This document shows, piece after piece, positions 1-10,685 of a stretch of DNA of 64,000 bases; the first letter of the stretch is position 1, and every line of letters begins with the position of its first letter. Position numbers and translations under genes: made by a program. The notes beneath the pieces were generated by a model. That model searched no databases, was not told the origin of the DNA, and worked only from the letters and a program-made list of their open reading frames with translations. The stretch comes from Anthoceros angustus (lineage: Eukaryota; Streptophyta; Anthocerotopsida; Anthocerotales; Anthocerotaceae), in NCBI GenBank assembly GCA_010909165.1, contig VJWM01000016.1:124001-188000 (forward strand), read 5' to 3'.

Positions 1-553
1 GGGAGCGGGGCTAGGGGAGCGGGGTTTCACCATCGGGCCGAGGAGACGATATGAGCGGGGAGCGGGGAGAAGGGGAGGAGAGGAGAAGAAGAGGCGTGGC
101 AGCAGGGAGCGTGTTGGGACTCCCTACTTCCTCCCAAGTTGGGAGGTAGCAGTTCAAGGGCAGCAGATTGGAGCCTCTGCTTCGCCAGGGGCGCGGACAA
201 CATTTCTTGATTTCCAAGGTTGGAAGATACGCACGATGAATTCGAAGAGGACGTACGTCTTCGCCATCCATTGGGAGCTTAACAAATGAATAGTGAGACC
301 AGACATCGATTTGTTTCTGAGCTTACGTTTCAGGACAGGAACGGTGGCCTCAAGTCCATTTTGCAAAAGCTTTGGCTGCGCTACATCTGTTGGTTCAAGA
401 ACACATGACCCGCGCACGGTTGTTATTAGAGCCCCGCGCGTGGCGCAGAGTATTCCCTACCATATTCTACATGTCTACATGCCGTGGCGAAATATGGAAG
501 TTACGACAATGTATGTCACTTTATACAAGTAGAGTGCGCATGGCCAGGCTATG
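1..553. other. No gene seen; purine-rich start
   Basis: The first 110 bases are G/A-rich with repeated gggagcgggg-like words. After that there are only short overlapping frames without recognisable protein character. I see no promoter, RNA gene or conserved motif. Confidence 0.5.
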
Positions 554-899
554 AGGAGGCCATGGACACAGATGCCACGGAGGCTTTGGCACGCGCGAAG
601 CGATTTTTATTTACCGCTTCGGAGTTAGAGAAGCAGGCGCCTACGCTCGACCCGCAGGATCCCGGCCAGAAGAGGGTGACCCTAACCATACACCCCAGCA
701 TGATGTAGCATGAAAAAATCCATTTCCGCCCCGTAGTATAATGCAGGATGAAATTAACATCATTTTTGTCTCCCCGACCTAGATAAAGTTTCTAAAATGG
801 ATAGAATAGTCATAAAATTACCACACTTAAAATATTGAATTTGATTTCACTTTCACTACATTTAGGAGAACATAATCAATATCTAAAAAATTAAAAATA
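554..899. repeat. Duplicated block R1, copy 1
   Basis: This block recurs at 4460-4804 with over 95% identity by eye. The differences are mostly single-base losses, for example atttttattta here against atttttgtta there. The left edge starts at aggaggccatgg in both copies and the right edge ends at attaaaaata, after which the copies diverge completely. The block is not clearly coding. Confidence 0.8.
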
Positions 900-1105
900 C
901 CACATAATATAACTGTGTAGAATATTCACTATAGCTTGAATAAACTGTTCAATTTCTCGTTAGATTTGCCACCCTTTTCTCTCTCAGGTATTTCCTTCAG
1001 CGTTGGTAGAAAACTAGACCCCAATCTTAGTTTTAACATGTTTCCTAGCCTAGAAACCCAAAAGCCAGAACAACAATTGTTCCCCTGTACAAGGTATGTC
1101 AAGTG

Positions 1106-1647
1106 TCAAAACCACGAGCTGTCTCGTGGTCCTCTGCGTCGAAGCATCCTAGTGAGCGATGACTCTGGCATCAAGGCGCCCTCCTCAAAGAGCTGCTCCT
1201 CCTTTGATTTTGGCAAACCATCGGGCTCATGATCATGAACAGGCTGCACTATTTCCTCAGCTCTTACCGTGTCCACATGCCCGGGTTGTGTGGCTGTGCG
1301 ATCTGTTTCACTCTTGCCATCCCCTGAGGGCTGCTTGCCACTGGCCGAGTGCTTGGTCACCTCCTCATTCTCTGCTAATTTCTTGTTTGCGAAGGCAACG
1401 GATCTCACGTTGTCAATCAGGACGAGGCCCCGCCCGACTGCCTCACCAGATTTTCAAACCTTTCCAGCGGTGCACAAGCGGAGGACCGATCTTCCTCCGT
1501 AGCTACGTCACATCCCTCCTCATATTCTTTCTGCACAGCAAGTTTCCAATTTTTCGGAACTGTCACACAAGGAAACCGTTCCAAAACATGATAACTGAAC
1601 CATAGCACGCAGCATAAATTGCAAGGATCTTCGACGGCCCATACCAT
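1106..1647 (-). CDS. Possible coding remnant, unrecognised
   Basis: Two minus-strand frames abut here. The upstream one (about 1647-1417) reads through a segment including LERFENLVRQSGG. The downstream one (1408-1106) contains RSVAFANKKLAENEEV and then a hydrophilic, acidic stretch ending SSLTRMLRRRGPRDSSWF and a stop. Moving one base near 1420 would join them, so this may be one exon with a frameshift or two exons of a hydrophilic protein. I recognise no family. It lies between two duplicated blocks and is absent from the second copy of the region, where about 60 unrelated bases take its place. Confidence 0.25.
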
Positions 1648-2905
1648 GTGTAGTCACAGACTGTACGAAGACTTGCTCCCTACTTGTAGAACTTTCTTCT
1701 ATCTATATATTCTTCTTTTTGTGGATATTCTGTTGTGGCACAACCCCGTCGGTTCCAGCGAGTATGTTGTACTTGTCCTTCCTTGTCAAATTTGTGCACT
1801 GAAATCCTAGTTCAGCAGCCAATATTTGTTGTACATTGTTGGCCACATCAAAAGATGTAAGCTCCCGTTCATTACCCTCAACATCTATATACTTTGCACC
1901 TGGCAACTGAGTAGGAACTAACTTCTCCAAGAAAGTGACTTCATATGTAGGATTAGGGTTCATATAGAAGAAAAAGCTATCAAATCCTTCCATCCCCTTG
2001 CGGTGGCATGTAACATACTCGCTTTGGTATTCACATTCGCACGATCCGGTGAACAATTACGCAAATAAAGCACTAAAGCGTAAAAGGAAAGGCTCTCGGC
2101 ATGTAGTTCCCTCAGGACACACTACAACATCCCCTTGAGCTAAAAGGTCCCGTAGAATAGCAGCGTCCACTTCCTTATTTCTTGTTAGTTTTTTTGTTTT
2201 GATGGGTGATAAAGCTTCAGAGACGCGACTGACACTGTAGGTTACTGCTGTCACAGGCCGTCGAAGAGCAATGGATAACATGATAGGATCCAGTAATGTA
2301 CGGTGATTGCAGACAAAGAGATATCCCTTTCCGCCTTCAGCAAGTGGAGGAATATGGCCCTTAATAGATAGCCGAATACCAGTATATTTGTAGCAAGTAG
2401 GAACCAATCTTTTGGGCACATTTAAATAAATGAGCAACCTGAGGATGCAAAGCAAAACTCCAATAGGTAGCCAAATAAGTGTAAAGAAGGCGACCTTGAT
2501 TTGGCACTGCTAACCATCATGGAAATATATGATATTGCAAAGACTATTCCGGTGCGCTTCTCGCTCTTTTCTATGGGCACCAAGTATTGTTCCTACAATC
2601 ACACACATGTATCAAGATCAATTTTAAAACATAACTCTTGTTAGATCTAAACGTCAACAATAAAGTCGATTCTCACCTTACACATGCGCATAAATGGAAA
2701 GTCTGAACTCTGATCACCAAGTCCCACATCTGGCATACTATCACCCATCAAGTTTCGCAATGCAGTAGCTTTGTTAAGAGCAACCATCACCCCCGGACTA
2801 GCTACAAATCCCGTATAATATCTTGTTCCCCATATTTTTATGACATGAATCTCAGTACCACTCACATGATGCACACCTAAGTAAGTCTTAGCGAAATGCT
2901 CCACC
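1645..2905. repeat. Duplicated block R2, copy A (GPAT 3' part)
   Basis: This 1.26-kb block holds GPAT exon 2, its intron and the 3' end of exon 1. It recurs at 5832-7071. The outer edges fall at catgtgtagt on the left and tgctccacc on the right. Both words are also present in the PPR sequence that abuts copy B. A shorter third copy of its left part (1619-1858) lies at 4862-5095. Confidence 0.85.
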
Positions 2906-3336
2906 ATGATACGTGGAGTTGCAGTGATTATAATGCGCTTCTGAAAAGTGTTAAATACTTTCCAAGTATTATTGTGAACATCGTCTACATAAAAATTAGG
3001 GAGCACTACTTTTGCGACCGATTTGATCTCCTGTTCCCGGAGTCCTGCGAAAGTCACGAAAATGAGCAACTTAAGCCCAACAACCTCAGATACGTGGTGG
3101 TAGAGCCATGAAGCCAAGGGGGCCAATAGGAGAAGAAACCATGCCCGCATAAACCCACCAGCCTCAAAGGCCATTAGCATATAGTATGGAAATCCATTGC
3201 GTGATCGAAGCAAAGTTCCATCAAGATCGGACACTACGGTTTGGTTGGAACGGTCTTTTATTTCACAATTGTTGATGAAGTCAAAGGAATTTACTTGCTC
3301 ATCGTTAACTCGAGATGGTCTGCTTTCGCCTTCCAT
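1703..3336 (-). pseudogene. GPAT: Glycerol-3-phosphate sn-2 acyltransferase/phosphatase, copy A (frameshifted)
   Basis: This is a plant land-type GPAT, the ER enzyme class that makes 2-monoacylglycerol precursors for cutin or suberin. Exon 1 (2677-3336) encodes the HAD-like phosphatase half with motif DLDGTLL and a later GDQSSD acid pair, so both sets of HAD aspartates are kept. A GT-AG intron of 84 bp follows. Exon 2 starts at 2592 and encodes the acyltransferase half, with block I NHRTLLD and the family-typical [22 protein letters not shown]. The tail ends with [12 protein letters not shown], as expected for the family, and a stop at 1703. The exon 2 frame is broken twice relative to copy B, near 2490-2525 and near 2010-2060, by small deletions. 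Family call is firm. Whether the breaks are real or consensus errors is open, because copy B is intact at exactly those places. Retained phosphatase motifs suggest the GPAT4/6/8-like, cutin-type group (inference). Confidence 0.8.
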
Positions 3337-4153
3337 GATGACCAATATATGTGAGCACTGAAAAGTGAATGAAAGACTTCCCAACCATCCAATTGGCTAA
3401 CCAGAATATGAAGGGATTGATTTTTAAACCTGATTCTCTTCACTCTTATATGAGAGAAAAGGGGCAAAGAAAGAGAAAGGAAAATTTTCTTCATAAGTAA
3501 CTAATTTTTCAGGCATAGCAGACCTTAATTTGTTAATTTTATCCAAGAGAATTCCTACATGAGAAGTCTCTTGGATACCTTCTTTACGTGGCTTTTTATC
3601 CAAGAAAATTCTCATGTAGGAATTTTCTTGGATACCTTCTTTACTTGACTTTATACTTTTTCCGCCATAAGGAAAAGACGCTACTATTCTTACTGATAAT
3701 ATAGCTAATATCAATTTTCTAATGTTATCAAACCTGCCTCATGAGGAGTGACATAACCATGACTTCTAATGTCTATCTTGTGATGTTACCAAACCTTTCT
3801 CTTGAAGAGTGTCAGGGTAATCATAAGTTTTTTTTGTCCGGTAAAGGTAACCATAAGCTCACTGAAATTCAAGCCCGGTAAGTGACCCGGTCAGTTACTG
3901 GCTTACTAACAGGCCCTCCAGTCCATTTGCCTTGTACAAACATTGTGAAGTGCCTTGTGAGCGCCCTTGCTTGGTATAACCAGCTATCAGCCAATTTCTA
4001 TGCCACCACACTCTGTGTGTAATATATGCTGTCCAAAACCTTGCGTGTATCTTCCAGTTCACCGCATTTTGCATACCCAGATGTCAGGCATCCCTTGTCC
4101 AAAACCATCAGTTCGCCACATTTTGCATACATTGTCCATCAGGCACTTGCCCA
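3264..4153. repeat. Duplicated block R3, copy A (GPAT 5' end and upstream flank)
   Basis: The GPAT start codon region and about 820 bp of upstream sequence recur at 8091-8986 nearly base for base (890 against 896 bp). Copy A begins at cacaattgttg inside GPAT exon 1 and ends at acttgccca. Both words are shared with PPR sequence at the ends of copy B. No coding sequence is evident upstream of the GPAT start. Confidence 0.85.
3541..3633. repeat. Foldback in the GPAT upstream flank
   Basis: Two hairpin-like words stand side by side. The second is a perfect 14-bp inverted repeat (3598-3611 with 3620-3633, 8-nt loop). The first (about 3542-3574) has 9-bp arms, and its centre attcctacatgaga is the reverse complement of the centre of the second, so the whole segment can also fold as one larger stem. 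It lies 200-300 bp upstream of the GPAT start and is repeated at about 8368-8460. A regulatory or small-RNA role is only a possibility. Confidence 0.6.
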
Positions 4154-4459
4154 CCTTTACATTATCCAGCTGTCCCCTTTCAACAATGTAAGGCCACTGC
4201 CTGCCCTACTGAGAGGCACCAGTGCTTCCACAGCCATTCAGAAGGCAAGCAAAAGTAACACGGTCAGCCAAAATCATCTCCTCCGCTCCATTTGTTCATA
4301 CAGGACAAGTGCCTCGTGTCCGAGCCCTTGCTCAGCATACCCAGCAATCAGGAAATTCCATGCCACCACATTTGGTACATGCCTCCACTGCCCTTATGTA
4401 AGGCACCAGTGCTTGCACAGGTCATTCGAAGCCATGCAAAAGTAACGTGGTCAGCAAAA
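4154..4459. other. No gene seen between duplicated blocks
   Basis: This unique segment holds only short frames. Some words on its minus strand resemble degraded PPR sequence, but I could not follow a PPR frame through it. Confidence 0.4.
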
Positions 4460-4804
4460 AGGAGGCCATGGACACAGATGCCACGGAGGCTTTGGCACGC
4501 GCGAAGCGATTTTTGTTACCGCTTCGAGTTAGAGAAGCAGGCGCCTACGCTCGACCCGCAGGATCCCGGCCAGAAGAGGGTGACCCTAACCATACACCCC
4601 AGCATGATGTAGCATGAAAAAATCCATTTCCGCCCCGTAGTATAATGCAGGATGAAATTAACATCATTTTTGTCTCCCCGACCTAGATAAAGTTTCTAAA
4701 ATGGATAGAATAGTCATAAAATTACCACACTTAAAATATTGAATTTGATTTCACTTTCACTACATTTAGGAGAACATAATCAATATCTAAAAAAATTAAA
4801 AATA
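4460..4804. repeat. Duplicated block R1, copy 2
   Basis: Second copy of 554-899 with a few single-base gains and losses. It is followed by about 57 unique bases and then a partial copy of the GPAT 3' region. Confidence 0.8.
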
Positions 4805-4861
4805 TGTTGCTTTATTATACACTACGTAGAAATGGGATGAACCTATCTAATATAAGACAAC

Positions 4862-5095
4862 TTGCAAGGATCTTCGACGGCCCATACCATGTGTAGTCAC
4901 AGACTGTACGAAGACTTGCTCCCTACTTGTAGAACTTTCTTCTATCTATATATTCTTCTTTTTGTGGATATTCTGTTGTGGCACAACCCCGTCGGTTCCA
5001 GCGAGTATGTTGTACTTGTCCTTCCTTGTCAAATTGTGAAATCCTAGTTCAGCAGCCAATATTTGTTGTACATTGTTGGCCACATCAAAAGATGT
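4862..5095. repeat. Third, partial copy of the GPAT 3' end
   Basis: This matches 1619-1858 and so carries only the last codons of GPAT and its 3' flank. The copy stops at gatgt and runs into unrelated sequence. It lacks several bases present in the parent (aaattgtgaaatcc for aaatttgtgcactgaaatcc), so the frame is not kept. Confidence 0.8.
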
Positions 5096-5407
5096 GAATT
5101 TAGAACTAAGATAATAGCGAAGAGGTGAGATAGAGAGGGCGGGGCGCAGATGAGAGTGTGCAGCTAAGATTTGGGACGTTTTATATTTTCCTACCTCCCT
5201 TTTGTGCTCACGGTTTCAGTCGTTACGCATCTTTGTCGCGAAAAAATAAAAGAAAAAAAGTAGATACGCTCGTATCCTGCAGCAGCGGAGGTGCCTGCAC
5301 GAGCCAGGATCATTTTGCAAGCTCCAGTAGGATCTCCGGGTACGACGCCCAAATTCCTTCAGCAAGTAGCTGTTCAGCATCTGCTTGTACAACTGTTGAC
5401 GCCTAAT
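5096..5407. other. Short unique spacer downstream of the PPR tail
   Basis: About 310 bases follow the stop codon of the PPR tail on the minus strand. They are A/G-rich at the left and have no convincing frame. They could be the 3' untranslated region of PPR-1. Confidence 0.35.
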
Positions 5408-5841
5408 TTAACAGCTAGCTTGACAGCCATTCATTGAACAGCCCAACACCTGTTTCAGCCTGGCTTGACTCTTGGGATGATTCATATATCCAACCAAAAA
5501 CCTATGCACCAGTCCATCCATGTCTGTCCACCAGCTGTGACCTGGCATCTTCCATGCCTTCATTCTTAATCTCCTGGTCTGCATCTCCTGGGCCTGCTCC
5601 CACATCTGGGCACCAGTGTATATGTTGGACATCAACACATATGCTGCAGCATCCCTCTTATCTAGCTTCACCGCTTCATTGAAAGCATGGAATCCCACCT
5701 CTACATTACTCCACTTTTGACAAGCACCCAACAGAGTGTGCCAAACTGAAGCAGTAGGAAGTTCACGCATTGACCTGACCAAATCTAGTGCCTCATCGAG
5801 TCGTCCTGCACGGCCCAGGAGGTCCACCATGCATGTGTAGT
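5408..5841 (-). pseudogene. Stranded C-terminal tail of PPR-1 (E/E+ domain)
   Basis: The reading frame encodes the end of a PLS-class PPR protein: MVDLLGRAGRLDEALDLV, the E-motif block around VWHTLLGACQKWSNVEVG, then YVLMSNIYTGAQMWEQAQEM and the E+ segment with GHSWWTDMDGLVHRFLVG. It stops shortly after NHPKSQ, so there is no DYW deaminase domain. The first 180 bases (5662-5841) are duplicated at 10686-10865, where they continue from a proper PPR body but lose this tail. Here the tail continues upstream into GPAT sequence instead. So the sole C-terminus of PPR-1 in the window is about 5 kb away from its body. Confidence 0.75.
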
Positions 5842-8163
5842 CACTGTCACGAAGACTTGCTCCCTACTTGTAGAACTTTCTTCTATCTATATATTCTTCT
5901 TTTTGTGGATACATTGTGCACAAACTGTTCAGTTCAATGAGTATGTTGTACTTGTCCTTCCTTGTCAAATTTGTGCACTGAAATCCTAGTTCAGCAGCCA
6001 ATATTTGTTGTACATTGTTGGCCACATCAAAAGATGTAAGCTCCCGTTCATTACCCTCAACATCTATATACTTTGCACCTGGCAACTGAGTAGGAACTAA
6101 CTTCTCCAAGAAAGTGACTTCATATGTAGGATTAGGGTTCATATAGAAGAAAAAGCTATCAAATCCCTTCCATCCCCTTGCAGTGGTGGCATGTAACATA
6201 CTCAGTTTGGTATTCACAGCTACCGGCACGATCCGGTCAGACAATTCTGCAAATAAAGCACTAAAGCGTAAAAGGAAAGGCTCTCGGCATGTAGTTCCCT
6301 CAGGACACACTACAACATCCCCTTGAGCTAAAAGGTCCCGTAGAATAGCGTCCCCTTATTTCTTGTTAGTTTTTTGTTTTGATGGGTGATAAAGCTTGAG
6401 ACGCGACCGTAGAGGTTACCGTCAAGTCAAGAGCAATGGATAACATGATAGGATCCAGTAATGTACGGTGATTGCAGACAAAGAGATATCCCTTTCCGCC
6501 TTCAGCAAGTGGAGGAATATGGCCCTTAATAGATAGCCGAATACCAGTATATTTGTAGCAAGTAGGAACCAATCTTTTGGGCACATTTAAATAAATGAGC
6601 AACCTGAGGATGCAAAGCAAAACTCCAATAGGTAGCCAAATAAGTGTAAAGAAGGCGACCTTCGGTTCTGGCCTGCGCACTAGGCGACCATCATGGAAAT
6701 ATATGATATTGCAAAGACTATTCCGGGGTGCAGCTTCTACGTTCTTTTCTATGGGCACCAAGTATTGTTCCTACAATCACACACATGTATCAAGATCAAT
6801 TTTAAAACATAACTCTTGTTAGATCTAAACGTCAACAATAAAGTCGATTCTCACCTTACACATGCGCATAAATGGAAAGTCCAACTCGATCACCAAGTCC
6901 CACATCCGCATACTATCACCCATCAAGTTTCGCAATGAGCTTTGTTAAGAGCAACCATCACCCCGACTAGCTACAAATCCGTATAATATCTTGTTCCCCA
7001 TATTTTTATGACATGAATCTCGACCACTCACATGATGCACACCTAAGTAAGTCTTAGCGAAATGCTCCACCGTGGGAGTGATGCCATAGAGTATGCTCAT
7101 TGCCTCAAAGTACTCTCTCCCCTTACTCACTAGACCCGCATGACTGCATACAGATAGAACGCTGAGGAATGTGACGCCCACAGGGTGTATGCCATCCTCT
7201 CTCATTCCTCCAACTAAGTGGAAAACCAGTTCACTATCTCCTTGACAGCTGTAACCTGCAATCAGTGTATTCCAGGCGACAACGTCTCTTTGGGGCAACG
7301 CATCAAAAACCTGTTTTGCATCAGCCATGCTCCCAGACTTTCCATACATATTTATCAAACTGCAGGCTATGATTAATTCATTTTCAAGCCCTTGTTCTGC
7401 AATCTGTGCATGTAGCTGCCTTCCCAGATGCAAAGCTGCCACATTCGCACATGCCTGCAGGAGGCACACAAACGTGACAGAATCAGGAATAGCAATGCCC
7501 TCTTCTTGCATATCACTGTAGACATGTATGGCTTCCTCTCCCATGTCCTGCTGGGAATACCCTGCTATCAGGGCAGTCCAGGTCACCAAATTTTTTTTAC
7601 TAAGTCCGTCAAATACTCTCTGGGCGTCTTCCAAGCTGCCACACTTTGCATACATGTTTACCAGACTGCTGGCTACAAAAGCATCAGCTTGATGTCCTCC
7701 TTTCCTGATATGCATATGAAGATCCCTCCCTTTCTCCAAAGCTGGGGTGCCCACCTGTGCACATGCCTGCAGGAGGCACGCAAATGTCACACAATCAGGA
7801 AAAACCCTGTCATCTTCTAGCATGGCACTGTAAAGACTAAGCGCTTCCTGGCCCATGCCCTGTTGGGAATACCCTGCTATCATGGCATTCCATGTTACTA
7901 TATCTTTTTGTCCAAGCCCGTCAAATACTTTCTGGGCATACAACATGGTGCCACACTTTGCGTACATGTTTATCAAACTGCTAGCTACAAAGATGTCAGC
8001 TTGATGTTCTTGTTCTCTAACTTGAGCGTGGAGCCGCATCCCCATATCCAAAGCTGGGGCGCCCAGACCTGCACACGCCTGCAGGAGGCACACAATTGTT
8101 GATGAAGTCAAAGGAATTTACTTGCTCATCGTTAACTCGAGATGGTCTGCTTCCGCCTTCCAT
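5832..8163 (-). pseudogene. GPAT: GPAT copy B, split by a PPR segment
   Basis: Exon 2 (about 5940-6770) keeps the acyltransferase blocks NHRTLLD and [19 protein letters not shown], and is open at the two places where copy A is broken. It is frameshifted around 6345-6430, where copy A is intact. Exon 1 is present only as its 3' part (about 6855-7071) and its first 25 or so codons (8091-8163). The 1.0 kb between them is PPR sequence in place of 358 bp of the HAD domain. The HAD catalytic motif DLDGTLL is therefore missing. The C-terminal end also differs: it reads through to [15 protein letters not shown] rather than LAGTDG. This copy cannot make a normal GPAT. Confidence 0.8.
6945..8111 (-). 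CDS. Chimaeric open frame: PPR repeats fused in frame to GPAT
   Basis: This 388-codon frame is PPR from about residue 5 to 335. It has three PLS triplets with motifs such as LVNMYAKCGSLEDAQRVFD and ending GREYFEAMSILYGITPTVEH. It then passes without a break into HFAKTYLGVHHVSG, which is GPAT exon 1 in its native frame. The switch sits on gtggagcat/tgctccacc, shared by both parents. Nothing in the frame looks degenerate. An unbroken frame over a junction may be chance (one in three). No start-site context, targeting peptide or intron can be argued, so expression is unknown. Confidence 0.5.
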   Translation of the reverse strand: MTSSTIVCLLQACAGLGAPALDMGMRLHAQVREQEHQADIFVASSLINMYAKCGTMLYAQKVFDGLGQKDIVTWNAMIAGYSQQGMGQEALSLYSAMLEDDRVFPDCVTFACLLQACAQVGTPALEKGRDLHMHIRKGGHQADAFVASSLVNMYAKCGSLEDAQRVFDGLSKKNLVTWTALIAGYSQQDMGEEAIHVYSDMQEEGIAIPDSVTFVCLLQACANVAALHLGRQLHAQIAEQGLENELIIACSLINMYGKSGSMADAKQVFDALPQRDVVAWNTLIAGYSCQGDSELVFHLVGGMREDGIHPVGVTFLSVLSVCSHAGLVSKGREYFEAMSILYGITPTVEHFAKTYLGVHHVSGRDSCHKNMGNKILYGFVASRGDGCS

Positions 8164-8986
8164 GATGACCAATATATGTGAGCACTGAAAAGTGAATGAA
8201 AGACTTCCCAACCATCCAATTGGCTAACCAGAATATGAAGGGATTGATTTTTAAACCTGATTCTCTTCACTCTTATATGAGAGAAAAGGGGCAAAGAAAG
8301 AGAAAGGAAAATTTTCTTCATAAGTAACTAATTTTTCAGGCATAGCAGACCTTAATTTGTTAATTTTATCCAAGAGAATTCCTACATGAGAAGTCTCTTG
8401 GATACCTTCTTTACGTGGCTTTTTATCCAAGAAAATTCTCATGTAGGAATTTTCTTGGATACCTTCTTTACTTGACTTTATACTTTTTCCGCCATAAGGA
8501 AAAGACGCTACTATTCTTACTGATAATATAGCTAATATCAATTTTCTAATGTTATCAAACCTGCCTCATGAGGAGTGACATAACCATGACTTCTAATGTC
8601 TATCTTGTGATGTTACCAAACCTTTCTCTTGAAGAGTGTCAGGGTAATCATAAGTTTTTTTTTGTCCGGTAAAGGTAACCATAAGCTCACTGAAATTCAA
8701 GCCCGGTAAGTGACCCGGTCAGTTACCGGGCTTACCCAAAAACAGGCCCTCCAGTCCATTTGCCTTGTACAAACATTGTGAAGTGCCTTGTGAGCGCCCT
8801 TGCTTGGTATAACCAGCTATCAGCCAATTTCTATGCCACCACACTCTGTGTGTAATATATGCTGTCCAAAACCTTGCGTGTATCTTCCAGTTCACCGCAT
8901 TTTGCATACCCAGATGTCAGGCATCCCTTGTCCAAAACCATCAGTTCGCCACATTTTGCATACATTGTCCATCAGGCACTTGCCCA
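8091..8986. repeat. Duplicated block R3, copy B
   Basis: Second copy of 3264-4153 including the GPAT start region, the foldback (arms 8425-8438 and 8447-8460) and upstream flank. It joins PPR sequence on both sides. It contains the small insertion gggcttacccaaaa, absent from copy A near 3905. Confidence 0.85.
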
Positions 8987-10685
8987 GCTGACTGTAGGCT
9001 GCTATCATAACCCTGCAGGTCAACACATCTTGTTGACCAAGTCCTTGAACCTCTCTGAGAGTATCCTTTGCTGCCACCGTTTCCATACATGTTACCAAAC
9101 TGTTGGCTACAAAAGCATCAGCTTGATGTCCTTGTTCTCTGATCTGCATGAAGCTGCTTCCTCTTCTCTAAAGCTGGGGTTCCCACACTTGAACACGCCT
9201 GCAGGAGGCACATAAATGTCACCGAATCAGGTACAACCATCTGTTCATCGTCCATAGCGCTGTAAATACAAAGAGCTTCCTCACCCATTCCGTGCTGGGA
9301 ATATGCTCCAATCATGGCATTCCATGTCACCACATCTTTTTCAACAAGTCCGTCAAACACACTCCTAGCGTCCTCTAGGCTGCCACATTTTGCATACATA
9401 TTCAACAGACTGTTTGCTACAAACATATCAACTTGATGTCCTTGTTCACTAGCTTGCGCATGAAGCTGCTTCCCCATATCCAAAGCTTGGGTGCCCACAC
9501 TTGCACATGCCTGGAAGAGGCACACAAATGTCACACAATTCAGCCATGCCCTCTTCTTGCATACCACTGTAGACATGTATGGCTTCCTCTCCCATGCCCT
9601 GCTGGGAATACCCTGCTATCAGGGCAGTCCACGTCACCACATCTTTCTGACCAAGTCCATCAAACACTCTCTGAGCGTCTTCCAAGCTGCCACACTTTGC
9701 ATACATGTTACCAAACTGCTGGCTACAAACACATCAGCTTCAAGTCCTTGTTCTCTGATCTGCATATGAAGATCCCTCCCTTTTCCAAGCTGAGGTGCCC
9801 ACACTTGCACATGCCTGCAGGAGGCACACAAATGTTACAGAATCAGGAAAAACCCTGTCATCTTCTAGCATGGCACTGTAGAGACCAAGGGCTTCCTGGC
9901 CATGCCCTGTTGGGAATACCCTGCTATCATGGCATTCCATGTCACCACATCTTTCTGACCAAGTCCATCAAACACCTCCTGAGCATCTTCCAAGCTGCCA
10001 CACTTTGCATACATGTTATCAAACTGCTGGCTACAAACACATCAGCTTCAAGTCCTTGTTCTCTAACTTGAGCGTGGAGCCGCATCCCCATATCCAAAGC
10101 TGGGGCGCCCAGACCTGCACACGCCTGCAGGAGGCACACAATTGTTGCAGAATTTAGTACAGCGATGCCTCCTCCCTGCATTGCACTGTAAAGCTGAAGG
10201 GCTTCCTGGTACTTGCCCAGCTGACTGTAGGCTGCTATCATAACCCTGCAGGTCAACACATCTTGTTGACCAAGTCCTTGAACCTCTCTGAGAGTATCCT
10301 TTAAGCTGCCACACTTTGCATACATGTTTACCAGACTGCTGGCTACAAAAGCATCAGCTTGATGTCCTCCTTTCCTGATATGCATATGAAGATCCCTCCC
10401 TTTCTCCAAGCTGGGGTGCCACACTTGCACATGCCTGCAGGAGGCACACAAATGTCACACAATCAGGAAAAACCCTGTCATCTTCTAGCATGGCACTGTA
10501 AAGACTAAGCGCTTCCTGGCCCATGCCCCTGCTGGGAATATCCTGCTATCATGGCATTCCATGTCACCACATCTTTCTGACCAAGTCCATCAAACACCTC
10601 CTGAGCATCTTCTAGGCTGCCACATTTTGCATACATGTTCACCAAACTGTTGGCTACAAACACATCAGCTTGATGTCCTTGTTCA
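8987..10685 (-). pseudogene. Scrambled PPR repeat array
   Basis: The minus strand encodes PLS-type PPR motifs almost throughout (MYAKCGSLEDAQRVFDGL, VVTWNAMIAGYSQQGMGQEAL, CVTFVCLLQACASVG), but the frame shifts every 150-450 bases. The longest clean pieces are 9118-9576, 9449-9706 and 9942-10451. Many shifts are single-base differences against otherwise near-identical triplets elsewhere, such as ttccaagctgagg for ttctccaaagctgggg. The same word pairs (lost MYAKCG spacing, ctagctt at 10686) mark switches between repeat units. As written it cannot encode one protein. Confidence 0.7.
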
